From Stomorhina lunata (lineage: Eukaryota; Arthropoda; Insecta; Diptera; Rhiniidae): a DNA stretch of 64,000 nucleotides. Of the stretch, positions 10,746-21,448 are shown piece by piece. The DNA lies in NCBI GenBank assembly GCA_933228675.1, contig OW121741.1, positions 59,128,037 to 59,192,036 on the forward strand, given 5' to 3'. Each line of letters opens with the position of its first letter. Positions within the stretch are counted from its first letter, which is position 1. Made by a program: the position numbers and the translations under genes. The notes under the pieces were generated by a model that saw only the letters and a program-made list of their open reading frames with translations, did no database searches and was not told the origin of the DNA.

Positions 10746-11222
10746 TAGCTTTAAAAAGAACATGATTTCTTACCAACACGAGGTCTCCCTTTCGGGGTGA
10801 CCATTCCCTGCTCGTCCCACTTTCTTTGATTTTTCTCCGTATACTGTGCTATCATGGTTTTAATTGTTCTGTTAGTTCTCTCGACTGGATTTTCTTGAGG
10901 TGAATAAGGAGCGGTAAAAGTTTGCTTTACTCCAAGAGATTTGAAATACTTGTCAGTATGCGGGATACACGGTACTCCAAAACGAGATAATATTCTTTCA
11001 CGATTTTATAAACGATTGGGTTGTGGCTTTTCTGACAGCAATAAATTCAGACCATTTTGTAAATTTATCGTAGAAAACAATTAGTGTTGTATTACCGTGT
11101 ATGGATCGTGGTAGAGGGCCGTCAAAATCGGCACATATGGTATGAAAAGGGGAAGAAGTTGGAGACGAATGCATTTTTCCTGCTGGAGCTGGCTGAAGTG
11201 GCTTGAAGCGTTGACATGTTTT
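10746..11222 (-). pseudogene. gypsy integrase remnant
   Basis: Translating the minus strand from about 11222 gives TCQRFKPLQPAPAGKMH and then ICADFDGPLPRSIHG and FYDKFTKWSEFIAVRKA, the usual approach to and start of a gypsy integrase core, with the first catalytic Asp in CADFDGPL. From about 11000 onward the frame carries several stops and shifts while still showing integrase-like scraps. The rest of the core is lost at the satellite boundary. Confidence 0.8.
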
Positions 11223-11866
11223 TGTCAGGATCTGTGTGAACTCCGTTTTCGCTTATAACATGGCCAAGATAACATATGGTTTTCTTAGCAAAAGTACATT
11301 TGTTCGGGTTAATACGCAGTTTAGCGGTAATTAATCGGTCAAACACAATTTTTAAATTGTTTAAGTGTTCTTCGATTGTGCTGCCGAGGACCACTTTGTC
11401 ATCCAGGTAAGCGAACGCAAAAGAGTCTAGTTCAGGGCCTATTACTGTATCTAGAGCCCTCTGAAAAGTAGTCGATGTCGAGTGTAAGCCAAATGGCATC
11501 ACACACCACTGATATAAACCTCGTCCTGGTACGGTGAACGCAGTATAAACCTTACTCTTTGGGTCCATGGGAATCTGCCAGTATCCGTTACGTAGATCGA
11601 TAGTACTAAAATATTTACTATTTCTTAGCTTCTCTAGAATCGAATTTATCTGTGGAATGGGAGAAGCATCTCGAATAGAGTGCTTATTGATTTGACGGAA
11701 ATCTACACATAACCGCCATTCGTCATACTTTTTGCTGACTAATACTATTGGGGAGCTGTAAGGGCTTTTTGAAGATTCAATTCTTCCATCTTGTAACAGC
11801 TCACCTATCTGAGTGTTAATCACTTCTTGCATAGCTGGATTTCGTGGATAATAACGCTAACGTGTT
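11223..11866 (-). pseudogene. gypsy reverse transcriptase remnant
   Basis: The longest open piece is 11122-11832, and the homologous frame extends upstream to RYYPRNPAMQEVINTQIGE. Visible motifs: SPYSSPIVLVSKK, WRLCVDFRQINKHS, FSTIDLRNGYWQIPMD (first Asp), MPFGLHSTSTTFQRALD and the catalytic box FAYLDDKVVLGS. The domain continues through CYLGHVISENGVHTDPDK and is then joined by deletion to integrase-proximal sequence, so RNase H is missing. The polymerase core itself is open. The start is broken by an in-frame TAG at about 11866. Confidence 0.88.
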
Positions 11867-12431
11867 GTGTTATGTTTGAGGGGCCTTCGATAACATGAAA
11901 ACGTGGGACCTCGTTTTCTAAAAATGATTTTACCTGCCTCTCGGTCACTTCTTCGTGTGTAAAGTCAACATTGCCTGTAATGAACTGATTAAAGTTGTAG
12001 CAACACGATGCGGACTTGGTTCTGAAACCTTCTTGCGGGGGATAATGTGTATTTCCGAACCGGTTTCTTGCAAAAAGTTCATCCCAAGAATAATAGGATC
12101 GAACATAACGTCTAGGACCAACAAATTGCGATGGTAAGCAACACCATTCATTACGAACCATATACTTTTGGCAAGAAGAGAATTAAAATCGGCAGCTAAA
12201 ATGGGAATTCGATGATCTTCTACGAGTGACTTCTGTATACATACATGAATGGGTGGCACCAGTATCAAAGATTGCGCACGTCTTCTTATTTTTAATCGTT
12301 ATACATGTTCGTAGAATGAAGTCGTCATCGGGTATAAGTTTAATAGGAAAAGGTGTTGATATTAGAGATCCTCTCTCCTTTCCCCTGCTAGAGGACCTCT
12401 GTTGGAGTTTTCCACGACAGCACGACAACAA
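11833..12431 (-). pseudogene. gypsy protease and linker remnant
   Basis: The protease starts in one frame with KKTCAIFDTGATHSCMY, carrying the DTGA active site. It shifts frame near 12240 and continues with VLDVMFDPIILGMNFLQE, the flap and C-terminal part. A third frame then holds the linker RQVKSFLENEVPRFHVIEGP that precedes reverse transcriptase. At least two frame changes make it inactive. Confidence 0.8.
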
Positions 12432-13269
12432 TCTACAGTTTTAATACCTTTCTTGCCACAATCCCAGCAAAATATCACTTGGGATTTTGAACAATTCGCT
12501 TGACTGTGACCGAATTCACCACAACGGTAACATACGTACTTGGAGTTGTTAGAAGCTACCACAGTCTGCACACGCCGAATCACCTTCTTCTGCTTTATTT
12601 CTTCCGCTCGTATATTTTCAAATTCTTGTGCTAAGATGATAAGATCGCGTAGCTGCTTAACTCACCTCGTTTAATGTAAATTTTATATTCTGCTCTGCAA
12701 TTTTTGTAGATTATTTCCAGTTGTTCGTTTGTTGTTAACTTGGTCCATCTCATCAATGGTTGTATTGTCGACAAAACTTTCTTCAAATTGTTGGAATCGA
12801 TTTCTGATTTCATAACCTAGATTTTCGAAAAATAGCTTAAAGTCATCGATAAAGTCTTGATAAGCTTTCCAGTTTACCTTGTTGTTACGATACCAAGCTA
12901 AGGCATTACCTTTGAAGAGTTCGGGCATAACATTTAATAAAGTTTTGACAGCAATAGAATAACATTTGGCTAACTCTTCATTTCTTTCCAAAAACAAAGA
13001 GGTTCCTTTCCACCATCATACTTCACACCCCATTTGCGAACCTTATCACAGACTTCTGACAAATTTGGAGAACTGGTAGTCTCATGTTCTTAATTAAGTG
13101 GAATTGGGGATGTGTTTCGAGAAATCTGACTAGCAGGAACTTTCAATTCTTTACCACCATCGTAACATGACCTCAAATGTTGAATGTAAACCACGAGATC
13201 CGGGGGAATGTCTTCTTTATCCACGTAGCTTCATAGCCGGCTTCGCATATCCTCAACACTTCGACTCAT
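12362..13269 (-). pseudogene. gypsy gag/nucleocapsid remnant
   Basis: The minus-strand ATG at 13269 reads MSRSVEDMRSRL and then meets stops and frame changes. Gag-type segments follow: KWGVKYDGGKEPL, FLERNEELAKCYSIAVKTLL, MPELFKGNALAWYRNNKV and FIDDFKLFFENLGYEIR. The C-terminal piece (12362-12583) has one standard CCHC knuckle, CYRCGEFGHSQANC, and a second degenerate one starting CWDCGKKG. Gag would coat the element RNA in cytoplasmic particles. Confidence 0.82.
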
Positions 13270-13345
13270 TTTCAAAGTTTTTTTTTTTAATTTCCAGCAG
13301 TGATATTTTTTAATAATAACTGCTTAAAATATTTTTCAAATTAGA

Positions 13346-13363
13346 GTCCCTGCTCGGGCGCCA
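13346..13363 (-). other. Primer binding site, tRNA-Lys type
   Basis: The minus strand reads TGGCGCCCGAGCAGGGAC, an 18-base match to the well-known lysine-tRNA 3'-end binding site with one variant base. It directly follows the LTR and precedes gag by about 75 bp. It is where reverse transcription would be primed. Confidence 0.85.
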
Positions 13364-14127
13364 TTTATAATATACTTTGCCAGGGTAGATTCAGCCAGTC
13401 CAGGATAATGAAAATTACACTTTTATTTTTCTTTTAATTCATTTATTTATAATCTTTTACTTAAAATTTAAACAAGTTTTCTAATGATCATGACGCGATG
13501 CCAGTAACCGGGTAATAACAAGACTGTCCCCTGTGGTTGCTGTCCTGTTTATTTTGGGTGGTTAGTGGTATTAGTGACTACTACACCTGGGATCTATAGC
13601 CACTAGAATCCCTGTGCACTACAACACATGTACCTGCGACCTATGGCTATTGAAGATACCAGTAGTGTCCCTGTGTACTACTACAATTGTACTTGGGAAC
13701 TATGGCTGTAGTAAAAACCAGTAGTATCCCTGAGTACTACTACATGAGTTGGCCTTAGTTGTGTTGGTTTTATGGTTTGTAACAAAGCTATTCCAGACTT
13801 GTGCTAGTTGACCGTACACGAACACGACTCAAGCTCAACTGAAGTTGTAGTGATGTACACAACATCATCAAGGCGTAGTAGTAATAATTATCAATGTAAA
13901 GAAAATAGAGAGATTAACTGTTATACTCTCTACAATTATGTTAAGAGATTTACACTCTCTCATCAAATGTTAACATAACAGAAATGATTCAGAATTATAT
14001 ATCAAGAATATAAAATAATTAACAAATAAGATAATTCAAATTAAACAAAATAATTAATTAAAAATATTAATAATATAATACATTTATATATACATATTTA
14101 TATGTATGTAACGAAAGCTTCGTTACA
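13364..14127 (-). repeat. Putative 5' LTR of the gypsy element
   Basis: The right end is set by TGTAACGAAGC on the minus strand (14127) and the left end by the primer site. The LTR end next to the primer site reads TATTATAAA and lacks the usual CA. The other boundary is ambiguous because TGTAA also forms the stop codon of the neighbouring Harbinger frame. No second LTR is available for comparison. It contains three tandem units (next entry) and an A/T-rich outer half. Confidence 0.55.
13558..13748. repeat. Three tandem ~65-bp units inside the LTR
   Basis: Three diverged tandem units share the words CCAGTAGT, ATCCCTG and ACTACTACA, a CCTGGGA- or CTTGGGA-like word and CTATGGCT. They lie in the inner half of the LTR, where such repeats often act as transcriptional control blocks; that role is inference. 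Confidence 0.65.
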
Positions 14128-14720
14128 TTCCTAAAGCATTTTCTTGTCTTTCTTGTTCATTTTCGATCATATAATTTTTTATTGTGTTGTTGACTTCAAA
14201 GGTGTCTAAAAATAAATATTATTAAAAGTAAATAAATCATCGTTTTCTCCCATTGCAATGTTGTGGAGAATTGCTAACGCTACAAGTAAAACTTTAGCGT
14301 TTGGAAAACTTACAGTCATTCCATCGAGCAAGCATCGAAACGTTTGTTTCCATACTCCAAAACATTGCTCAACGGTATTTCGGGTGGCGATATGTGCGCT
14401 ATTGTATCTTAGCTTTTTGTTACATTGAGGCCAAAGTAGAGGAGTGAATAAATATGGCATTAATTTATAGCCAGAATCACCATTTTACTGCCGACTCGTT
14501 GAAAATTCTACAGTCGTGTGTGCTGCCTCTCCATCTTGCCACAATATCCATTATCCTAGTTGAACATTGAGGGAATAAAATCCTTTTCGGTTTATGTAAT
14601 ATTGTGTGGCATCTCCACCAGTTTTTTTAATTGTAATGTGGCATCACATCAATGACTCCTGGAGAATTACGAATAGCATAAAATATCAGAATATATCTAG
14701 GCTTAAAAAGCTGTGTTAAT
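14122..14720 (-). pseudogene. PIF/Harbinger transposase remnant
   Basis: The minus strand from about 14720 shows, in broken frames, a GVIDVMPH-like start, IMDIVARWRGSTHD, and GDSGYK-like sequence before LMPYLFTPLLWPQ. The open frame at 14206-14460 then reads YNSAHIATRNTVEQCFGVW, where the Glu of VEQ is the third acidic residue of the Harbinger (DDE_4) nuclease. After FTFNNIY a possible 3' splice site (TTTATTTTTAG) leads into DTFEVNNTIKNYMIENEQ and ends LGM-stop at 14122. The family cuts and rejoins DNA with 3-bp target duplications. The N-terminal half and the terminal inverted repeats are not seen. Confidence 0.8.
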
Positions 14721-16502
14721 TGCAATGACCTTGAACTTGCAAATATATATATTAATTGTTTCTGTAGGATTCACCGTTTATGCAATATAAAAAATGCAGA
14801 TACATTTGATATCCCTTTAGAAAATTCTAATTTTACACTGTGATATTTGTTATATAACAATTTTTTAAAGTGTGTAAAAGTAGGAACTTTATAATATGCC
14901 GCTTAATCTTTAGCAACCTTAAAAATTCTTCTCATTCAACGACATTGAAAGGCCACATATTTCTGCATATGAGATATACACATAGATATATTTATATTGC
15001 TATATTTTGCGCCACTTTCTGAAAAACCAGAAATCCCAAGTTCGATCCACGGCCAGACCCACTTGAAAAAAAAAAAATTTTTCAAAAAAACTCATAACTC
15101 AGCTAGCCACTGGTTACTCTAACCTATTAGGCTATGTAAAGTTAAAACGTTGGCCCCTTTCAATGAGTTTAAATTAGAACGGATGCAGGGATACTTCTCT
15201 CATTGTCTGAGAGAAGTACACCTTGTTATTTTACAACTCAAAATTTGGAATATTTTCCATATAAAATTTTCTTAAACATCTTGTTTCCGTCCTTGTGAAT
15301 CAGGCCCTTTATTTGTAACAATTAATTTAATTTTTTAATTAATTAAAATTAAATGTTTTTTTAAACGACTCCGCGATTAATATTGTTTCTGCGTGTGTAA
15401 TTCTTCTTTTGTTATCCTTGACTCCCAGTGGAGAATTGGGCCTCAAAATATGTAATATGTAACGAGTACTTTTGACCGATACGAGTACTTTTTTATTGAT
15501 ATCTACTTGGTAGTTGGTGCTAAAGAATCGATACCAAAAGTACTTGGTATCGAAGGAAAAGTATCAAGTAAATACTTATATTTACTCGTATTTTTTCCTC
15601 CCTACTAAGCCTATAATAATTCCTTAAAGTTTGAATTTTTATTTATATTATCTTAATAAAACTATTTGTATATTTGAACCCATATATAAAATTAGCATAA
15701 TTTTGGAATACGTGTCAAATTTTAACTTCTTATTTCAATATTTTTTGATCTATGCTTTATCTAGAATTCGAGCAGTTAAAATAACCATAAAAAATTAAAA
15801 AAAAAAATAAATAAATACAAACTTTGATAGACCGCGAATTTTTTAGAGATTTTTAGATTCATTAATAAGTTCATTAAATTTGATATCCCTTTGCATCCCA
15901 TTTTAAGAATTATAACCATCTCAGTGACACCCCTTTTTCACAATTTTATGCAATTTATCACGAAAAAATCACTACTTGAAGTGAAATATAGGCGTGATGT
16001 AATTTAATAATATAATTCATATGCCATTATATATTATATAGTTGTTATATATTATATTGTTTGTTTGTTTGTGGACACAGTAAAAATTGTAAAATCCACA
16101 ATTTTTACATTATTCAAGGACTCGTAATCTTTTTTATTAAAATAATCGGTGTTTAGAGGTTTTCTGTAGATTTGTCAGAAATAAATATACAAAATCTGGT
16201 TATTAGCTCATAATATGACCCCAATATCTTCGAAAGGACATGTCCGATTTTAAGTCGTGCATCGTAGGACTAGCATTCTGTTCATATATTATCTTATTTA
16301 AGTAAATAATTTTTATAATTGCCAGCAATGATTTTTCAGCATGTTTAGTAGTCCAGTTTTAAGTGGCCATAGCCTTTATATTTTCTAAAAAAAAACTATT
16401 TCAGTTTAACTAAAGGTATACTATTTATATACACTAAAAATTTCGAGAACAAAAGTCAAGAAATGACCAAGTTATTGAGTTTTGGCCGTATTTTCCCACT
16501 GT
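14721..16502. other. A/T-rich interval, no recognised gene
   Basis: I see no convincing coding sequence. At 15450-15600 there is a cluster of direct and inverted AGTACTT/AAGTACT words (GAGTACTTTT, CAAAAGTACTTGG), which suggests a decayed small DNA element. Around 15040 a GTTCGATCC word resembles a tRNA B box but has no partner A box. The rest is A/T-rich. Confidence 0.5.
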
Positions 16503-16518
16503 GCATTGGTGAAGAGTA

Positions 16519-17600
16519 CAGTGTTGCCACTTTAGGTGTAATTACACATATCATGTGTAATTTTTATTTTCATGTGTAGCCGGTCTGTAATTGGCTGCAT
16601 GTGTAATTCATGTGTAATTTCAATTTTTGTCATTTTTAAGTACACAAACAGTTTTCTAAACTTGCATTTTAAAAAATAAATTTATGTGCGTCCCATTCGA
16701 AATCGAAATAATGCATATAATGCAAACTTTTTATTCTAACCATTCTTATTCTGACCACAATTTCTATTTCGGGAAAAAATATACTTCATGATTTTCGAGA
16801 ATTTTATATTCGTCAAATTAAAACAATATTAAATTTAAGTGACGATATTTATTCAATTGCGGATATTGTTGATCCCAAATTTGTCCAAACTTCAATCATT
16901 ATATGTGACCTTTTACGAGAAAAGGAACCTAGTGTACAAAAAACGGGCTTAGAGTTAGCAGTGGATTCTGGTACATAAAAACGTGCAAAACGAACTTCGG
17001 AAAATCGATAAAAATGAGAAAAACATTAAAATTTTATTTTTTTAGTTTTTCTCAAAACTTTATTTTCATACACTTTTCTCGGAGAAGGTGACACATATGT
17101 TTAACAAAAAGATTTTAATTCTTCAATGTTGATTTGTAAACTCTTGACATGCACTTTTCGATTTTGAAACTTTTGGGCTTTGGAGCCAGAAGATTATTGG
17201 ATAAAAGTTTTTGATTTAAAGAATTTCTTGGAGATAGATTGTTTCCTACTTTGCAAAAATTTATTAATGGTGGACCAATTTTTGAACCTACACAAAAAAT
17301 GTTAAACAAGAATTGGAAGATTTTCAATATAGTCGTTATTTCTTTAATTTTGTTTATTTTTAAGTGCTAAGTAACGATTTGAAATAGTATACATTTATTG
17401 CTTTCAAAATAAAAAAACGATGAACATTAATTTAAAATACTACAATTATTTTTTTTTAATTTTTAACAAAAAAAAAAAATTAATTAAATTTAATTCAAAA
17501 CATGTTATTTTGCAAAAAAAAATCTTGTATAATTCCTAATTTCATGTGTAATTTTGGCACGATCCGTGTGTAATTTAACATTTGGATGGTGGCAACACTG
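16519..17600. mobile_element. Non-autonomous hAT-type element with 8-bp target duplication
   Basis: The 12-bp perfect terminal inverted repeats CAGTGTTGCCAC and GTGGCAACACTG are flanked by the direct 8-mer GAAGAGTA on both sides (16511-16518 and 17601-17608). Eight-bp target duplications and CA-starting ends are hAT features. Removing the insert restores the DINE-like sequence across the junction. Next to each end lie copies of a TGTGTAATT word. Around 16800-16975 the plus strand has a coding-like scrap (SDDIYSIADIVDPKFVQTS, then LLREKEPSVQKTGLELAV) that ends at a stop; it may be a transposase relic, but I cannot name it. Confidence 0.85.
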
Positions 17601-17650
17601 GAAGAGTATCTAAGATTCGGCAAAGCCTTGTTTTTAAATACTGTACCTCG

Positions 17651-17806
17651 TTTCTGTATTTCTCGCTTCGAGTAATTTCTCACATCGAACAGTGAAAATA
17701 TGCAAAAAGCAATGTTAGTTTAAACGATTAGTTGGCAACACATATTATTTTTATAACAATTTCACTGTTCGATGTGATAAATAACTCGATGCGAGAAGTA
17801 CAGAAA
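17651..17806. repeat. 47-bp imperfect inverted repeat (MITE-like)
   Basis: Arms 17651-17697 and 17760-17806 are reverse complements with about four mismatches and a 62-bp spacer. Each arm contains CACATCGAACAGTGAAA at its inner end. No target duplication was identified. Confidence 0.75.
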
Positions 17807-18822
17807 CTATTTTCAATTTAATTTTTTTTTAAATTTGCCAATTTGCGTACATTGATATCTTTTGCTTTGGCGATATCTCAGTTATTGATCTACCGATTTT
17901 GATAAAATTCAATAGTGTACTGCTTTGAATGATTTCCTAAAATTTGATAAACAGTTCAAAAAACTTTTTATTAAAAAAACACAGTTTTTTGACGAATTAA
18001 ATTTTTTTTTTAAATACAGTTTATTTTTTAAATTTTAATTCTCATCGAATTTTTTTCGATATCTCTGGTGTATATAGACCGATTTTGATGAAATTTAATA
18101 GCGTGATGCGTTGGAGTATTTTCTAAAATCTGAAATATAATTAATTTTTTTTATACCCTTCACCAATAGGTGAAGTTTGTGATTCCGTGTGTAATTTATT
18201 TATTAGTAATCGTAGACCCCATAAAAATTATACCGATCGACTCAGAATCGGGAGGAGAATCGATTAAGCGATGTCTGTCTTTCTGTCTGTCCGTCTGTCT
18301 GTTGAAATCAAGTTTCTGAAGCCCCTGGAGGATGGATTAAAATCGGTTTATAAACACCGAAAATATCAAAAAAAATACCAAAAATTAGACGAAAATTTTA
18401 AAATTTTTGATTTAAACACACTTTTAAATAAACACCGAAAATATCAAAAAAATACCAAAAATTAGAAGAAAATTTTAAAATTTTTGATTGAAATACACTT
18501 TTAAATAACAAGTGATAATATAATATATATCAGATTGTAGGAAATAGTTTCCCAAAGCACTCTGTAAAATTTTATCAAAATCGGTCCATAAACAACTGAG
18601 ATATCGCCAAAACACTGAATTTGATGTATCGCAAATTGCCCAAAGTTCGCATTAGAGAATGTTTGTTGAAAAAATGAAATGCAGAAATAGGAAAAACCCT
18701 CTTCCTTTAGCACGGACCTACATAAATTTTCTATCAGATTTGGGGAAATTCCCCCGCCAAGCACGTTATTAAATTTTATCAAAAGCGGCCCATAAGCAAT
18801 TGAGATATCGCAATAACACTAC

Positions 18823-19138
18823 TGTTAGGTTAGTTTCCTAATTAGCTACCTAACAAACACGGGTGTGTTTCCAAATAAAACACAATCAATTTTTTTTTCA
18901 AAAAAAACTTAAATTAAAGCTTCTTGCTTTATTGAGTTCATAGACTTAACTGACTTAAAACTAATAAAAATGAAAGTATGTAAATTGAGTATATACAAAT
19001 TCCGCTATTTTAAAGCGAATTTAATATTACAAAAAATAGTTCATGAGGAACAAAAACAAAATTTTAAGAGAAAATTTCGAAAGAAATAATACAAAAAAAA
19101 TATATATAAAAATTTTGATTGTTGAACACGGTTCAACA
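18823..19138 (-). repeat. LTR of a BEL/Pao-type element (BEL-1), minus strand
   Basis: The minus strand starts TGTTGAACCG and ends CTAACCTAACA, giving TG...CA ends over 316 bp. A purine tract (CGGGGAGTA on minus, 19139-19147) sits just inside, so this is a 3' LTR. Its insertion ended DINE-like copy 4 after AACACTAC. The partner LTR is not seen. Confidence 0.7.
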
Positions 19139-19152
19139 TACTCCCCGAGCGA

Positions 19153-19680
19153 TTAGTGGCAACTGCAGCCGTTCCATTTGCCAGAAATGATCCAACCAAA
19201 TATGGATCGCTGAGCTTTCGGCATACTCTCCTCCTCTATCACTTTTGGTAGCATAATAGTAGCTATGGTGCGACACCCTATCACTCCATCTACTTGGCGA
19301 CAGGTAGCGAATAGCGGATGCGCTTGGGGCACAATTCCGCGGAAATGCTCTGTTAGTGAACGAATAGGAACTTCTTGACGAGCTGGTGCTTCCTGACGAT
19401 GTCTTGCGATCGTAAACGTGTGGTTTAACGTGAGGGTTGGAGCAGCTTCTTCCTCAAAGCTGGAAGAAGTGACGTCATAGGGACGTTCACGATGTAACAT
19501 CGAGTGGTGCTTCGCGTGACAGATAGCACACCGGTTTTCGGAGTGGCAATCGCGGCGTACGTGATTCTTCGCCATACAATTCACACAATATCCCCACTTG
19601 TTGATGTAGACTCGTCTATCATCGATTGACTTGGCGACAAAAACTGGGCAGTGTCTTAGTGCGTGATTTTTGAGGCACAA
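19153..19680 (-). pseudogene. BEL-1 gag zinc-knuckle remnant, internally deleted
   Basis: The 175-residue frame starts without an ATG as CLKNHALRHCPVF and carries BEL-type cysteine knuckles: WGYCVNCMAKNHVRRDCH and CAICHAKHHSMLHRERP. After IATIMLPKV, where a protease should continue, it jumps to RSIFGWIISGKWNG, a motif that normally follows the protease, and stops immediately before the purine tract and LTR. Protease core, reverse transcriptase and integrase are therefore missing. The knuckles are clearly diverged from those at 22900-23130, so this is a different BEL lineage from its neighbour. Confidence 0.75.
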
Positions 19681-19779
19681 CGTTTAATTTTGGTGGCTAG
19701 ATAGGAAGAAAAGAAGTTATATACCATGATATTAGAAATTTGGTTTTGCGACTTTTCTCTTTATAACAAATTAAAAATT

Positions 19780-21300
19780 TTAGTTTGATTCAGGTGGATT
19801 TTTATTAAAATTCTCTTGAGTAGAAGAAATTGGTAGAATACATAACTTTGCTACAGAACGTATTATATTTCCGTTTTGAGTTTTGATTTCTGCTACCCGT
19901 ACTCTATTGTCTTTGCCATGTACCACTTTTATTATGCGTCCTAGACTCCAATCAGTAGGTGGTAGTGAATCATCCTTCACTATGACGAAATCATTAGGCT
20001 TGATGTTTTGTTGATCTGTTTTCCATTTCACTCTTCTTTGTAGTTCAGTGATATACTCGTTCTTCCAGCGATTTGCGAATATATGTTGAATAGATTTGAG
20101 ACGATTCCACCGTTTAATGTAGTTCAAATTCTCCAACGGTAGTTCTTCATAAGCTTCGGGTGGGGCTATCATTGGTGCGCCTCTCAAAAAGTGACCTGGA
20201 GTCTGTGGCAGTAATTCGGTAGGGTGTTCGGTCAAGGGTGACATTGGGCGGGAATTCAATACAGCTTCAATTCTGATCAGCATTGTGGCGAATTCTTCAA
20301 AGGTGAATGTGAGATTACCTGCTACTTTCTTCAGATGCGACTTCATACCTTTGACGGCAGCCTCCCAGAGAGCGCTGTATTTTTCTACTAACGCCTTTTC
20401 TGTAGTTTTAAGGAATTCATTGTGGGCTTTAAGAAGGGCTAGGCTAGCTCCAAGGAAATTTCGGCCATTATCCGAAAACATTGTTTTTGGAAAACCTCTA
20501 CGTCCGGTAAATCTATCAAAACAGGCCAAGAATGCTTCTGTTGAAAGATCGGAACACGCTTCAAGATGCACTGCTCTTGTAGAGAAGCAAACAAAAACTG
20601 CTGCATATCCTTTAACGATTTTAGCGTTTCGTAAATTAGATGATTTCATGTTGAAAGGACCTGCAAAGTCCACTCCTGTGTAGGTAAATGGCAACAAAAA
20701 ATTTGCTCTTTCTGCTGGAAGTTCAGCCATTATTTGTTGTTGTACCTTGTGCTTGTAGATAGTACATGCTTTGCAATCTCTAACACATTTTCGTACTAAA
20801 TTTTTTAGTCGAAGGATGTAAAACCCTTGTCTGATTGCTCTTAGCATTATATAATGTTCCGCATGAAGCAAAATATGATGAGTATAAGCGACGAAAAGTG
20901 ATGCAAATTGGGATTTTTCTGGAACGATAACAGGATGACGTTCTTCGTAACTTAATCCTGAATTATTCAGTCTACCTCCAACTCGTAATAGACCATCTTT
21001 ATCTAAAAATGGACACAATCTTAAAAGTCTGCTTTTCTTGTTAATAGGCCGCTTATTTTGAAGACATTCATATTCATGGGGAAAATATTTCAGCTGTGCG
21101 AGGTATATCAAACGATTTTTGGTGAATTTTATTTCTTCTGAAGTTATAAACGATTCAGTTTGGGAGTTACGTTTCCGAATGCGATTGATGAAACGAAAAC
21201 AATAGCTAAGAACTCTTAGTGCTCGAGCGAAAGAGGAAAATCGTTTTAATACATCTTCGTTCTCTTCTTGAAGAAGTTTATTATCTTAACTGGTAATGTT
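19780..21300 (-). pseudogene. BEL-2 integrase, largely open
   Basis: The main open frame (19780-21111, 443 codons) has the BEL linker GLLRVGGRLNNSGLSYEERH, an H2C2 zinc region (HHILLHAEH ... CVRDCKAC), and the catalytic core with GVDFAGPF (first Asp) and FSDNGRNFLG (second Asp). The Glu of LWEAAVKGMKSHL is the probable third residue; the stretch before it looks shortened by around ten residues compared with family members. NSRPMSPLTEHP and a C-terminal DFVIVKDD/WSLGRIIKV domain follow, ending NPPESN-stop. Homologous frames continue upstream to about 21300 with shifts. Integrase would insert the cDNA into chromosomes. Confidence 0.87.
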
Positions 21301-21448
21301 GGAAGATACCTTTGAGTGATACGTTGAGACCTTTTTGTCTCTAAGTCAGTTGGCTCGAAAGCTCTTGGTTCCGGCAAAGGTCGCGGGGTTGCGATAACCA
21401 GGTGGGTCCATGCCACCACAAATTGCTCTCAATGAGTTCGTTTGGTGT

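Larger units (their letters stand above)
10746..14127 (-). mobile_element. Decayed gypsy-type LTR retrotransposon (tRNA-Lys primed), minus strand
   Basis: Reading leftward from 14127 the order is: putative 5' LTR (13364-14127), a lysine-tRNA primer binding site (13346-13363), gag with nucleocapsid knuckles, protease, reverse transcriptase and integrase. The integrase is cut off at 10746 by the satellite array, so the 3' end and 3' LTR are absent. RNase H and the integrase zinc domain are missing through an internal deletion at about 11222, which joins the end of reverse transcriptase straight to the region before the integrase core. There are multiple frameshifts and stops. The gag type (KWGVKYDGG, ELFKGNALAWYR) and Lys primer are typical of one insect gypsy group. 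Confidence 0.85.
16503..18822 (-). mobile_element. DINE-like element, copy 4, rearranged and interrupted
   Basis: Three DINE-derived pieces in minus orientation make up this interval: the 5' subterminal part (16503-16518 continued at 17601-17633), internal units (about 17835-18140), and the stem-loop end with microsatellite and internal units (18155-18822). The first piece is split by a hAT-type insertion. A 47-bp inverted repeat lies between the pieces (17651-17806). The stem-loop at 18159 has lost part of one arm. The copy ends where a BEL LTR begins at 18823. Confidence 0.7.

Noticed and set aside
8142..10763. Very long open frames (up to about 870 codons) on both strands of the satellite
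   Set aside because: They are the direct result of a 21-bp stop-free unit in several phases; the same phases are open on both strands because the unit is palindromic.
15000..15090. tRNA or SINE-like sequence with GTTCGATCC
   Set aside because: B-box-like word only; no A box at proper spacing and no cloverleaf that I could fold.
20285..20683. 132-codon plus-strand frame opposite BEL-2 integrase
   Set aside because: Shadow of the integrase coding strand.
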